A stretch of 64,000 nucleotides of DNA from Clostridiaceae bacterium. Its GTDB lineage: Bacteria; Bacillota; Clostridia; Lachnospirales; Lachnospiraceae. Below the pieces are notes generated by a model. That model ran no database searches. It was given only the letters and a program-made list of their open reading frames with translations, and was not told the origin of the DNA. The stretch covers positions 44,010 through 108,009 of the forward strand of contig CABIXM010000013.1 in NCBI GenBank assembly GCA_902362725.1. Direction: 5' to 3'. Numbering within the stretch: the stretch's first letter is position 1; each line of letters begins with the position of its first letter. The translations under genes and the position numbers were made by a program. Below, one piece after another: positions 41,769-50,901 of the stretch.

Positions 41769-41796
41769 TTGCCTTTGAAAAAGAGCATGCTATAAT
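41769..41796 (+). promoter_or_regulatory. Promoter of the DUF6110/P-type ATPase operon
   Basis: TTGCCT and a perfect TATAAT are separated by 16 bases, with a start near 41803 and a leader of about 90 bases. Confidence 0.65.
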
Positions 41797-41892
41797 AATC
41801 CTGTCCCCAAAATATGATAAAAAATCATTGCGGACGCGTAAGACCGATACGGTTAAATCAAATATGCATACAGACAAGAGGAGGAAATGAAT

Positions 41893-42204
41893 ATGCTGAA
41901 TTTTAAAGACATTGACTGGAAAAAGGGTGGAATTTTCGCTGCAGGTGTGCTGTTTGGCACCGCAGGTATCAAGGCACTGTCAAGCGATGACGCAAAGAAT
42001 GTATATACAAGCTGCACTGCAGCCGTACTTCGCGCGAAGAGCTGCGTAATGAAGACCGTAGCAGTGATCCAGGAGAACGCAGAGGATATCTACGCCGGCG
42101 CAAAGCAGATCAACGAGGAGCGCGAGGCAGCCGCAGAGGCAGCAGTCGTAGCAGACGCTGAGGCAGAGAAAGCTGCAGAGACCACAGAGGAGACAGAGGC
42201 GTAA
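41893..42204 (+). CDS. Small DUF6110-like membrane protein linked to the metal ATPase
   Basis: The 103-residue protein has one short hydrophobic segment (GGIFAAGVLFGTAGIKAL, about 13-30), a Cys-containing amphipathic helix (YTSCTAAVLRAKSCVMKT) and an Ala/Glu-rich C-terminus. It resembles the DUF6110 family seen next to metal-transport ATPases in clostridia. The ATG at 41893 is 8 bases from AGGAGG; the ATG at 41887 is too close. It precedes the P-type ATPase by 4 bases, so they are co-expressed and probably act together. Metal chaperone or stabiliser is a guess. Confidence 0.8.
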   Translation: MLNFKDIDWKKGGIFAAGVLFGTAGIKALSSDDAKNVYTSCTAAVLRAKSCVMKTVAVIQENAEDIYAGAKQINEEREAAAEAAVVADAEAEKAAETTEETEA

Positions 42205-42208
42205 ATCC

Positions 42209-44284
42209 ATGAAGTTCATCATCAAGCATGAAATCAGAGGCAGAATCCGTGTCCAGGCCTGTGTACGGCGCATGTCCATCGAGGAAGCGGATACCCTGCA
42301 GTATTATCTGGATACGCAGGAATGTGTAATTTCCGCGAAGATACAGAGAAACACTCTGGGCATCGTGATCTGTTATACGGGAGAGCGGGAGCAGGTGCTC
42401 ACACTCCTTCGGAACTTCCATTATGAGAACGTGAACGTACCGCAGGCGGTATTCCAGAGCTCTGGCAGAGCCTTGAATGAGGAGTACTGGGAAAAGCTGG
42501 TGAACAGCGTAATCCTGCGTGCGGGAAGCAAGATGTTTCTTCCCTACCCGATTCGCGCCGGCATTGCGTTTGTAAAATCATGGAAATATATGTGGAAGGG
42601 CGCGAAGACCCTGGCCAAAGGAAAGATGGAGGTTCCGGTACTGGATGCCACCGCCATCGGCGTGTCTGTATTGCGGGGCGACTTCGACACTGCAGGCTCC
42701 GTCATGTTCCTGCTTGGCATCGGCGAGCTCCTGGAAGAGTGGACCCATAAGAAGTCCGTCGGCGATCTGGCCCGCAGCATGTCCCTGAACATCGAAAAGG
42801 TATGGCTCCTAAGCGACGGCCAGGAGGTTCTGGTGGATTCTTCTTCCATTCAGGAAAAAGATCTGGTTGTCATCCATATGGGAAATGTGGTACCATTTGA
42901 TGGAACGGTGGAAGCAGGCGAGGGTATGGTAAATCAGTCCTCCCTGACCGGTGAATCTGTTCCTGTGGCCAAGGCGCCGGGAGCGTCGGTCTACGCCGGA
43001 ACCGTTCTGGAGGAAGGCGAGCTGACCATCCGTGTGAAGGTGGGCAATGGCGCAAGCAAGTATGACCGCATCGCGGCCATGATCGAGGAGTCCGAGAAGC
43101 TGAAATCATCCGTGGAGGGCAAGGCGGAGCATCTGGCCGATAAGCTGGTTCCCTACACCCTGGCGGGCGCTGCGGCTACCTGGCTCTTTACCCGGAATGT
43201 GACCAAAACCCTGGCTGTGCTGATGGTAGATTTCTCTTGTGCCCTGAAGCTTGCGATCCCGATTTCCGTACTGTCTGCCATCCGCGAGGCGGGCGCAGAG
43301 CATGTGACGGTAAAGGGCGGCAAGTACCTAGAGGCTGTGGCCGAGGCGGATACCATCGTCTTTGATAAGACCGGTACATTGACCAGGGCCTGCCCGACTG
43401 TGGCAGAGGTAGTTCCCTTTAACGGCGAGAGCCCGGACGAGCTTCTTCGTCTGGCTGCCTGCCTGGAGGAGCACTTCCCCCATTCCATGGCAAAGGCAGT
43501 TGTGGACGCCGCCAGGGCCCGCAACCTGAACCATGAGGAAAAGCATTCCAAAGTAGAATATATTGTGGCGCACGGCATTTCTACCACCGTAGAAGGCAAG
43601 AAGGCGATCATCGGAAGCTATCATTTCGTATTTGACGATGAGAAATGTGTTCTTCCGGCCGGAACCGAAGCGAAGTTTGAAGCGCTTCCGGCAGAGTATT
43701 CCCACCTCTATCTGGCAGTGGAGGGCGTTCTGGCAGCTGTCATCTGTATCGAGGATCCCATTCGTCCCGAGGCTCCGGCTGTGATTCAGGCCCTGAAGGA
43801 CGCAGGTATCTCTAAGGTGGTCATGATGACCGGAGACAGCGAGCGAACCGCCAAAGCCGTAGCGGCTAAGGTAGGCGTGGACGAGTTCTTCGCAGAGGTT
43901 CTGCCGGAGGACAAGGCGCGTTTTGTAGAGGAAGAGAAGGCAAAGGGCCGCAGAGTCATGATGATCGGCGACGGCATTAACGATTCCCCGGCACTGTCTG
44001 CGGCAGACGTCGGCATCGCCATCAGCGACGGCGCGGAGATCGCCCGGGAAATCGCGGATGTGACCGTAGGCGCAGAGGATCTGTGGCAGTTAGTAGCCTT
44101 AAAGCACATCGGCAACGGCCTGATGAAGCGGATTCATAAGAATTACCGCACCATCGTAGGCTTCAACACCGGCCTCATTGCCCTGGGCGTAGCCGGAATC
44201 CTGCAGCCGACCACCTCCGCATTGCTTCACAATACATCCACACTTGTGATAAGCTTAAACAGCATGAAGCCCTTATGTAAATAG
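42209..44284 (+). CDS. Heavy-metal-type P-type ATPase with atypical membrane metal site
   Basis: The 691-residue transporter has an N-terminal HMA-like fold (about 1-75) with no CxxC, membrane helices, and an actuator domain with LTGESVPVAK. The phosphorylation site FDKTGTLT lies near residue 385 and the hinge is GDGINDSPALSAADVGIAI. The motif that in copper/zinc ATPases is CPC reads FSCALKLAIP near residue 340: one Cys, no Pro. HFPHSMAKA replaces the usual SEHPLA. These changes resemble the CtpC-like group proposed for Mn or Zn. It is a P1B-like cation exporter of uncertain metal. It shares an operon with the DUF6110-like protein. Confidence 0.9.
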   Translation: MKFIIKHEIRGRIRVQACVRRMSIEEADTLQYYLDTQECVISAKIQRNTLGIVICYTGEREQVLTLLRNFHYENVNVPQAVFQSSGRALNEEYWEKLVNSVILRAGSKMFLPYPIRAGIAFVKSWKYMWKGAKTLAKGKMEVPVLDATAIGVSVLRGDFDTAGSVMFLLGIGELLEEWTHKKSVGDLARSMSLNIEKVWLLSDGQEVLVDSSSIQEKDLVVIHMGNVVPFDGTVEAGEGMVNQSSLTGESVPVAKAPGASVYAGTVLEEGELTIRVKVGNGASKYDRIAAMIEESEKLKSSVEGKAEHLADKLVPYTLAGAAATWLFTRNVTKTLAVLMVDFSCALKLAIPISVLSAIREAGAEHVTVKGGKYLEAVAEADTIVFDKTGTLTRACPTVAEVVPFNGESPDELLRLAACLEEHFPHSMAKAVVDAARARNLNHEEKHSKVEYIVAHGISTTVEGKKAIIGSYHFVFDDEKCVLPAGTEAKFEALPAEYSHLYLAVEGVLAAVICIEDPIRPEAPAVIQALKDAGISKVVMMTGDSERTAKAVAAKVGVDEFFAEVLPEDKARFVEEEKAKGRRVMMIGDGINDSPALSAADVGIAISDGAEIAREIADVTVGAEDLWQLVALKHIGNGLMKRIHKNYRTIVGFNTGLIALGVAGILQPTTSALLHNTSTLVISLNSMKPLCK

Positions 44285-44304
44285 GGTATGCTGATAATAG
44301 ACCG

Positions 44305-44338
44305 GAAAGCGGGCGCAAAAAGCGCACCCGCTTTTTGG
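44305..44338 (+). terminator. Terminator after the P-type ATPase
   Basis: Arms AAAGCGGG-CGC and GCG-CCCGCTTT enclose A5 and are followed by TTT. It separates the ATPase operon from lepA. Confidence 0.75.
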
Positions 44339-44388
44339 CGTTTTATGAATTAGAGAAAACTAACCAAAGCAAACGGAGGAATTTTTGA

Positions 44389-46203
44389 ATGACAACATTT
44401 GACCAGAGCAAAATCCGCAACTTCTGTATCATTGCTCATATCGACCACGGCAAATCCACCCTGGCAGACCGCATCATTGAGATGACCGGCCTTCTGACCA
44501 GCCGGGAGATGCAGGCTCAGGTACTGGACAATATGGATCTGGAGCGGGAGCGCGGCATTACCATCAAGGCCCAGACCGTCCGGACCGTGTATAAGGCAGA
44601 GGACGGCGAAGAATATATTTTCAACCTGATCGATACCCCGGGCCATGTGGACTTTAACTATGAGGTGTCCCGAAGCCTGGCGGCCTGCGACGGCGCGGTG
44701 CTGGTGGTGGACGCGGCACAGGGCATTGAGGCCCAGACTCTGGCAAATGTATACCTGGCCCTGGACCACGATCTGGATGTGATTCCGGTCATCAATAAGA
44801 TTGACTTGCCCAGCGCCGAGCCCCAGCGTGTCATCGACGAGATCGAGGACGTCATCGGCCTGGAGGCCCAGGACGCGCCCCAGATATCTGCCAAGACCGG
44901 CCTCAACGTGGAACAGGTGCTGGAGGCTATCGTGCACAAGATCCCGGCACCGACCGGCGATCCGAAAGCGCCTTTAAAAGCGCTGATTTTCGATTCTGTC
45001 TATGATTCCTATAAGGGCGTTATCATTTTCTGCCGCATCAAAGAGGGTACGGTGAAAAAGGGAACCATCATTCAGATGATGGCCACCGGAGCCGAGGAAG
45101 AAGTGGTGGAGGTGGGCTACTTTGGCGCGGGCCAGTTTATCCCCTGCGACGAGCTGTCCGCGGGCATGGTAGGCTACATCACCGCCAGCATCAAGAATGT
45201 GCGCGACACCCGGGTGGGCGATACCATTACCGACCGGGACAATCCCTGCGACGCGCCGCTGCCGGGCTACAAGAAGGTATTGCCTATGGTGTACTGCGGT
45301 CTCTATCCGGCGGACGGGGCCAAGTACCCGGATCTCAGGGACGCTCTGGAGAAGCTGCAGTTAAACGACGCTTCCCTCCAGTTCGAACCGGAGACTTCTA
45401 TCGCGCTGGGCTTCGGTTTCCGCTGTGGTTTCCTGGGACTTCTTCATCTGGAAATCATCCAGGAGCGCCTGGAGCGGGAATACAACCTCGATTTGGTGAC
45501 TACGGCCCCGGGTGTTATTTATAAAGTGTATAAGACCAACGGAGAAGTCATCGATCTGACGAACCCGTCCAACCTGCCTGATCCGTCGGAAATCGAGCAT
45601 ATGGAGGAGCCCTTCGTCAGCGCAGAGATCATGGTGACCACCGAATTCATCGGCTCCATTATGGAGCTTTGTCAGGAGCGCCGAGGCGTCTACCTGGGCA
45701 TGGAATACATGGAGGAGACCCGCGCCCTTCTGAAATACGAGCTTCCGCTGAACGAGATTATCTACGACTTCTTCGATGCCCTGAAATCCCGCTCCAGAGG
45801 CTACGCGTCCTTTGATTATGAGATGAAGGGCTACGTGCAGGCGGATCTGGTGAAGCTGGATATTCTGATCAATAAGGAAGAGGTGGACGCCCTGTCCTTT
45901 ATCGTCCACAGCAGCACCGCCTACGAGCGGGGCCGCAAGATGTGCGAGAAGCTGAAGGACGAGATCCCGCGGCACCTCTTTGAGATTCCCATTCAGGCGG
46001 CGGTAGGCGGCAAAGTCATCGCCCGGGAGACTGTCCGGGCCATGCGGAAAGACGTGCTGGCCAAGTGCTACGGCGGCGATATCAGCCGAAAGAAGAAGCT
46101 TCTGGAGAAGCAGAAGGAAGGAAAGAAGCGGATGCGCCAGGTGGGCAATGTGGAGATTCCCCAGAAGGCCTTCATGAGCGTGCTGAAGCTGGACGATAAA
46201 TAG
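44389..46203 (+). CDS. lepA: Elongation factor 4 (back-translocating GTPase)
   Basis: LepA binds stalled or mistranslocated ribosomes and aids 30S maturation. The 604-residue protein contains G1 [14 protein letters not shown]3 DTPGHVDF, G4 NKIDLP, EF-G-like domains II, III and V, and the LepA-specific C-terminal domain ending [20 protein letters not shown]. The start follows ACGGAGGAA. hemW follows 10 bases later, the common lepA-hemW pairing of Firmicutes, although hemW here precedes a membrane-protein cluster, not hrcA. Confidence 0.97.
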   Translation: MTTFDQSKIRNFCIIAHIDHGKSTLADRIIEMTGLLTSREMQAQVLDNMDLERERGITIKAQTVRTVYKAEDGEEYIFNLIDTPGHVDFNYEVSRSLAACDGAVLVVDAAQGIEAQTLANVYLALDHDLDVIPVINKIDLPSAEPQRVIDEIEDVIGLEAQDAPQISAKTGLNVEQVLEAIVHKIPAPTGDPKAPLKALIFDSVYDSYKGVIIFCRIKEGTVKKGTIIQMMATGAEEEVVEVGYFGAGQFIPCDELSAGMVGYITASIKNVRDTRVGDTITDRDNPCDAPLPGYKKVLPMVYCGLYPADGAKYPDLRDALEKLQLNDASLQFEPETSIALGFGFRCGFLGLLHLEIIQERLEREYNLDLVTTAPGVIYKVYKTNGEVIDLTNPSNLPDPSEIEHMEEPFVSAEIMVTTEFIGSIMELCQERRGVYLGMEYMEETRALLKYELPLNEIIYDFFDALKSRSRGYASFDYEMKGYVQADLVKLDILINKEEVDALSFIVHSSTAYERGRKMCEKLKDEIPRHLFEIPIQAAVGGKVIARETVRAMRKDVLAKCYGGDISRKKKLLEKQKEGKKRMRQVGNVEIPQKAFMSVLKLDDK

Positions 46204-46213
46204 GATTGTCGGA

Positions 46214-47332
46214 ATGAAGAAAAAGCTTGGTATCTATATTCATATCCCCTTCTGCGTGCGTAAATGCGCCTACTGCGATTTCCTCTCCGCTCCGGCGGGC
46301 GAGGCGACCCGATCGGCATATGTGCGCGCCCTGCGGGAAGAAATCCGGTCAGCCGGAGAACTGGATGAGATTTACGAGGGAGCGACCGTCTTTTTCGGAG
46401 GCGGTACGCCTTCCCTCCTGGCAGGAAAAGAGCTGGCAGGAATCCTTGACGAGGTTTCCCGGCGGCTTCTTTTGCGTTCCGATGCGGAAATCACGGTGGA
46501 ATGCAATCCGGGAACCTTAAACAGGGAAAAACTGGAAATTTATAAGCGGGCAGGGATCAACCGTCTGAGCATCGGCCTCCAGTCGGCGGACAACCGGGAG
46601 CTGAAAACCCTGGGCCGGATCCACACCTGGGAGCAGTTTCTGGAAAATTACGAGCTGGTGCGGAAAATCGGGTTTCGAAATGTGAACATCGATCTGATGT
46701 CCGCCCTGCCCGGACAGACAAGAGAGGGCTGGCTGTCCACCTTAGAGAAGGTCACAGCCCTCGATCCGGAGCACATTTCCGCTTACAGCCTGATTATCGA
46801 GGAGGGGACGCCCTTTTATGAGAAGTACCGGGAGGATGGACCTGAGGAGAAGGAGCTTCCGGGCGAGGAGCTGGATCGGATCATGTATGAGGACACGAAA
46901 GCATTTCTGCATGAAAAGGGCTATGAGCGTTATGAGATCTCCAACTACGCCAGGCCCGGGTACGAGTGCCGCCACAACTGCTCCTACTGGGAGCGGGTGG
47001 ATTACAAGGGCTTCGGCATCGGCGCGGCGTCGCTTTTGAACGGGGTGCGCTATCAAAACAGCACCGATTTACAGGAGTATCTGAAGGGGCATTACGCCTA
47101 CGAGAGCGTGGAGCCCTTAAGCGCCGGGGACGCCCTGGAGGAAACCATGTTCCTGGGGCTTCGGGAAATGCGGGGCGTGGTTCTGACCGATACGATTCGG
47201 AATACTTACGGACCAAAGATAAAGCTTCTGACGGAAGAGGGCCTGCTGGAACGGGCAGGGGACCGTATCCGTCTGACAGACAGGGGGATCGATATCAGTA
47301 ATTATGTGTTATCAGAGTTTTTGCTGGATTAA
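46214..47332 (+). CDS. hemW: Radical SAM heme chaperone HemW-like protein
   Basis: The 372-residue protein has the radical SAM cluster motif CVRKCAYCDF near residue 13 (the CxxxCxYCxF form of HemW/HemN), FGGGTPSLL, ECNPGTL and the HemN C-terminal winged domain. HemW-like proteins bind heme and are often misannotated as coproporphyrinogen oxidase. True HemN has a longer N-terminus with further substrate residues that are absent here. It overlaps the next frame by 29 bases. The SD is weak (AGGATTGTCGGA). Confidence 0.92.
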   Translation: MKKKLGIYIHIPFCVRKCAYCDFLSAPAGEATRSAYVRALREEIRSAGELDEIYEGATVFFGGGTPSLLAGKELAGILDEVSRRLLLRSDAEITVECNPGTLNREKLEIYKRAGINRLSIGLQSADNRELKTLGRIHTWEQFLENYELVRKIGFRNVNIDLMSALPGQTREGWLSTLEKVTALDPEHISAYSLIIEEGTPFYEKYREDGPEEKELPGEELDRIMYEDTKAFLHEKGYERYEISNYARPGYECRHNCSYWERVDYKGFGIGAASLLNGVRYQNSTDLQEYLKGHYAYESVEPLSAGDALEETMFLGLREMRGVVLTDTIRNTYGPKIKLLTEEGLLERAGDRIRLTDRGIDISNYVLSEFLLD

Positions 47333-49217
47333 AAAGCATACGGTGCTTACCGTACTGTTGGTGCTTTGGGTGGGATTGCTGCTTGTTCCGCCGACGGTGC
47401 TGACCGCAGTGCGGGTGGATTTCGCGGACAGCGGTTACGAGAGGGCGGAGCAGCTGAAGGTGCTGACCTCCCGGAGCGATACGACCATTCCCTTCAGTGG
47501 ATTGCGTACCACCTACGGGAAGACGGGGCAGAGCCGGATCTACTTCTTTGACCCCATTTACCGGAAGGACAGTTATATCCGAAGGCTCGATCCCATCGAC
47601 ACGGAGTATGAGGAACCGCTCGGCATCCGGAGTATCACGATCACCTGTAACGGCGTCAAAAGCTTCACCCTGACCGGGGAAGAGATTCTGACTTATTTTA
47701 CCTTAAATGACCAGGTGGAGGTGGCGGACAGCAGCCCGAAGGTACTGACGCTTACCATCACCGGCGGGGATTCCCAGCTGTTTCCTACAGCGGAATTTCG
47801 CGGGCGGTACGTTCGCACGGCGCGGCAGAGCGCGCGCCTGGGCGTCCTGTTTCTGGGGATGGCCGGTGCGATATTTTACGGGCTGAGCCTGATTTATGGA
47901 AAAATCAGGAAAACACCGCCGGAAAACCGCTGGATGGATCGGGCGGACATGTGTCTGATTCTGGTGGCTGCCTGCACGCTGATACTGATGACACTGACCG
48001 CCTTCTACGGCGATCACAGGCTGAACCCGGACGAGTGGGAGAGCCGGGACGCGGTGCGCTACTACGAGGAGCACAATGTGCCGCCGGACGTGCGGGACGG
48101 GGATGTGTCCGCCACCATCGGAACCTACGGCACCACCCGGCTGTCGGAGAAGACACCCTACTATCTCTACGCGGGAAAGCTGGCCTGTCTGGTGAACCTG
48201 CCCCATGAGGAGCGGCTGTTCGGCCTTTCCTTAGGCTTCCTGCTGTTTGGCCTGGTGATCTGGAATCTGCGGAAAAACCGGTATCTGACGGCGGTGGTCT
48301 TTCTGACGCCCCAGGTCTGGTATCTCTTTTCCTATGGCACTTCCGACGCCCTGGATTACCTGATGGCGGTGTTGGTACTGTATCAGCTGACGAAGCCGGA
48401 CAGCATGCTGCACGGTATGCTCCGGCGTAAGTTTTCCCCAAAGGAGCTCTGGCGTTATCTGCTTGTGGGTCTCCTGTTCGGGCACATTCTGACGGCCAAG
48501 GCCAATTATTACGTGATCCTGATTTACGCATTTTTCATGCTGCTGATTCCGCTGGCGCAGGCAGAGAAAGCAGAGCGGAAAGGCCTGTTTGGAAAATATT
48601 GTCTTATCCTGCTGTTCACAGCACTTCTGCCTGCGGCGCGGCTGGGCTTTGACTTCTGGCATTACGGCCTGGAGAAAAGCAGGATCATTCTGGAAATGCG
48701 GGGACAGCGGGCTATCCATGAGCTGAATCCGCTGATGGATAAGAGCGGCTGGAACTGGTATTTCCATATGCGGGAGCAGGGCGTGTCCTTCCGGGACTTC
48801 CTGATGAATTACGGGCTCTTCGGCAGCCTGTTCCGCTCCTTCACAGGCCTTTACGGCGGCATGAAAATTCAGACGCCGGGACGATATTATCTGGTCATGG
48901 GAGGCCTTTATGTGGTATTATATCTGATGACAGGGTATGCAGTCCGGAAGAACGGCGGAAAGGCCGGAATATGGAAATGGCTGCTGCTCCACGGGACGGC
49001 GGCGGTATCGCTGCTGCTGGTCTTTTATAACGCCTATTGTGTGGACTTTCAGCCCCAGGGCCGCTACCTGTTTCCGGTGCTGATTTTTATGGCTCACGGC
49101 ATTTCCCTGGATGGGAAACTTACGAAGACCCGATGGTACAACCAGCTGCTCTGTATGACAGCGCTTCTGGGCCTGTATTCCTTTGCAGCGGGAGTTCCCC
49201 AGATCTGGCAGCTTTGA
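47304..49217 (+). CDS. Polytopic membrane protein, GT-C glycosyltransferase-like, paralogue 1
   Basis: This protein of about 637 residues has an N-terminal helix (TVLTVLLVLWVGLLLVPPTV), an extracytoplasmic beta-rich domain (about 35-165) and about ten further helices. After the second helix comes the motif LNPDEWESRDAVRYY, resembling the acidic catalytic loop (D-E) of GT-C and DUF2142-type enzymes. It is about one-third identical by eye to the protein at 52711-54615 (shared TAVRVDF/TEVRVDF, LDPID, TGEDSQL, LTPQ-WYL, FQAQGRY/FQPQGRY). A lipid-linked sugar transferase acting outside the membrane is inferred. The ATG at 47304 overlaps hemW and has no good SD, so the true start may be slightly downstream. 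Confidence 0.75.
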   Translation: MCYQSFCWIKKHTVLTVLLVLWVGLLLVPPTVLTAVRVDFADSGYERAEQLKVLTSRSDTTIPFSGLRTTYGKTGQSRIYFFDPIYRKDSYIRRLDPIDTEYEEPLGIRSITITCNGVKSFTLTGEEILTYFTLNDQVEVADSSPKVLTLTITGGDSQLFPTAEFRGRYVRTARQSARLGVLFLGMAGAIFYGLSLIYGKIRKTPPENRWMDRADMCLILVAACTLILMTLTAFYGDHRLNPDEWESRDAVRYYEEHNVPPDVRDGDVSATIGTYGTTRLSEKTPYYLYAGKLACLVNLPHEERLFGLSLGFLLFGLVIWNLRKNRYLTAVVFLTPQVWYLFSYGTSDALDYLMAVLVLYQLTKPDSMLHGMLRRKFSPKELWRYLLVGLLFGHILTAKANYYVILIYAFFMLLIPLAQAEKAERKGLFGKYCLILLFTALLPAARLGFDFWHYGLEKSRIILEMRGQRAIHELNPLMDKSGWNWYFHMREQGVSFRDFLMNYGLFGSLFRSFTGLYGGMKIQTPGRYYLVMGGLYVVLYLMTGYAVRKNGGKAGIWKWLLLHGTAAVSLLLVFYNAYCVDFQPQGRYLFPVLIFMAHGISLDGKLTKTRWYNQLLCMTALLGLYSFAAGVPQIWQL

Positions 49218-49243
49218 GACAAAGAGAGAAAAGGAGAGAAACC

Positions 49244-49957
49244 ATGATTAAAGAAGTGATTTTCGATATAGACGACACCCTCTATGATTACGAAAAAGGG
49301 CACGCGGCGGGAGTCCGGCAGATGCAGGAATACGCGGAGCAGGAGCTGGGAGTCTCCGGCGAGGAATTTGAGCGGGAATACCGGAGGCAGCACGCGGATA
49401 TCAAAAAGCGCCTGGGTACGGATGACGCGACCATCCACAGCCGCAGCATCCGGATTCAGAATATGCTGGAGCATTGGGGAAAACCTCTGTTTCCCCATGT
49501 GACGAAGCTGTATCATGCATACTGGGATACGCTTCATGCGGTGAGCGAGCCGGAGCCGGGCAGCATTGAGGCGGTGCGGAGCCTGCGGGAAATGGGAGTA
49601 CGCGTGGGCATCGGCAGCGATATGACCTTCCGGATGCAGTATGAAAAGCTGGGAAAATTTGGATTCGGCCCCTATATCAATCATATGGTGACCAGCCAGG
49701 AGGCGGGCCATGAGAAGCCTCATCCGGATTTTATGGCCCTGTGCATTGAGAAGGCTGGATGCAGACCCGACGAGATCGTATTCATGGGCGACAATTTCAG
49801 GAAAGATGTGGAGGGCTCTGTGCTGGCCGGGATGCACGGCGTCTGGTACCGGGCCAAGGAGAAGCCTCTGCCGGAGGACGCGAAGATTGGGCCGGAATCC
49901 TATCAGATCATACGCCATTACGATGAGCTGATTCCCTATATAAAATCCATCCGATAA
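49244..49957 (+). CDS. HAD-superfamily hydrolase (YjjG-like phosphatase)
   Basis: The 237-residue HAD hydrolase has motif I FDIDDTLYDYE, a helical cap (about 17-110), motif II GIGSD, the motif III Lys in EKPHPD and motif IV FMGDNFRKDV. It resembles pyrimidine 5'-nucleotidase or phosphoglycolate-type phosphatases. The substrate is not predictable. The start at 49244 follows AAAAGGAGAG. It is in the same direction as the flanking GT-C-like and MoxR genes and probably co-transcribed. Confidence 0.92.
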   Translation: MIKEVIFDIDDTLYDYEKGHAAGVRQMQEYAEQELGVSGEEFEREYRRQHADIKKRLGTDDATIHSRSIRIQNMLEHWGKPLFPHVTKLYHAYWDTLHAVSEPEPGSIEAVRSLREMGVRVGIGSDMTFRMQYEKLGKFGFGPYINHMVTSQEAGHEKPHPDFMALCIEKAGCRPDEIVFMGDNFRKDVEGSVLAGMHGVWYRAKEKPLPEDAKIGPESYQIIRHYDELIPYIKSIR

Positions 49958-49976
49958 ATCAGAGAAGGAAGACAAT

Positions 49977-50891
49977 ATGAAAGAATTACAATATTTGGAA
50001 GAACAGCAGGTGAATCCGTTGCTGATTCAGGAAGTAGAGAAATTCCGGACCCAATATCCGGTGGCTGAGGCAGTGAAAAACCGTGTGGTGAAGCCACCGG
50101 TGCCCTTCTATGGAAAAGAGATTCTGGAGATGGCCATCGCCGCCCTCCTTCAGGGGGAAAATGTGCTGCTTTCCGGTTCCAAGGCCACGGGAAAGAATAT
50201 CCTGGCGGAAAATTTGGCCTGGATCTTCGGCCGCCCCTCCTATAATATCTCCTTTAATGTGAACACCGACAGCAGTTCCCTCATTGGAACGGACACCTTC
50301 GTGGACAATGAGGTGCGTCTGCGCAAGGGCCCCGTATACCAGTGTGCGGAAAATGGAGGCTTCGGCGTCTTCGACGAGATCAATATGGCGAAAAATGACG
50401 CGGTTTCCGTGCTTCACGCGACTCTGGATTACCGCCGTCTCATCGACGTGCCGGGTTACGACAAGATCGAGCTCCATCCGGCCACCCGTTTTATCGGAAC
50501 CATGAACTACGGCTACGCGGGAACCAGGGAGCTGAATGAGGCGCTGGTGTCTCGGTTTCTGGTGATCGATATGCCGGCTCTGACCGAGGAAACCCTGCTT
50601 CTGATTCTGCGGGCCAATTTCCCGGACGCAAAGGAAGAAGGAATCCGGGCCTTTGCCGGACTCTTCCTTGATCTGCAGACCAAGGCCCAGAACAGTGAGA
50701 TATCCACAAAGCCGCTGGATCTGCGCGGTATGATCGGAGCCATGAAGACGGTACGCTGCGGACTTACCCCCAGAGCGGCCGTTACCATGGGAATTACCAA
50801 TAAGAGCTTCGATATCTTTGAGAAGGAGATTGTCGGCGATATCGTTATGACCCGGATTCCGGAGGAATGGACCGGCAGCGAATTATTTTAA
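49977..50891 (+). CDS. MoxR-type AAA+ ATPase
   Basis: The 304-residue AAA+ protein has a Walker A GSKATGKN near residue 63, where the last residue is Asn instead of Thr or Ser, and a Walker B GVFDEIN. Sensor-type FIGTMNYGYAG and Arg-finger SRF follow. It resembles MoxR/CbbQ/NorQ proteins, which remodel partners presented by a VWA protein. The VWA gene follows 10 bases later. The GKN variant may slow or alter Mg-ATP use but keeps the Lys. Hexamer formation is expected for the family. Confidence 0.9.
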   Translation: MKELQYLEEQQVNPLLIQEVEKFRTQYPVAEAVKNRVVKPPVPFYGKEILEMAIAALLQGENVLLSGSKATGKNILAENLAWIFGRPSYNISFNVNTDSSSLIGTDTFVDNEVRLRKGPVYQCAENGGFGVFDEINMAKNDAVSVLHATLDYRRLIDVPGYDKIELHPATRFIGTMNYGYAGTRELNEALVSRFLVIDMPALTEETLLLILRANFPDAKEEGIRAFAGLFLDLQTKAQNSEISTKPLDLRGMIGAMKTVRCGLTPRAAVTMGITNKSFDIFEKEIVGDIVMTRIPEEWTGSELF

Positions 50892-50901
50892 GTGAGGCAG
50901 C

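Noticed and set aside
46214..47332. Oxygen-independent coproporphyrinogen III oxidase (HemN)
   Set aside because: The protein has the shorter N-terminus of HemW and lies beside lepA, as HemW genes often do.
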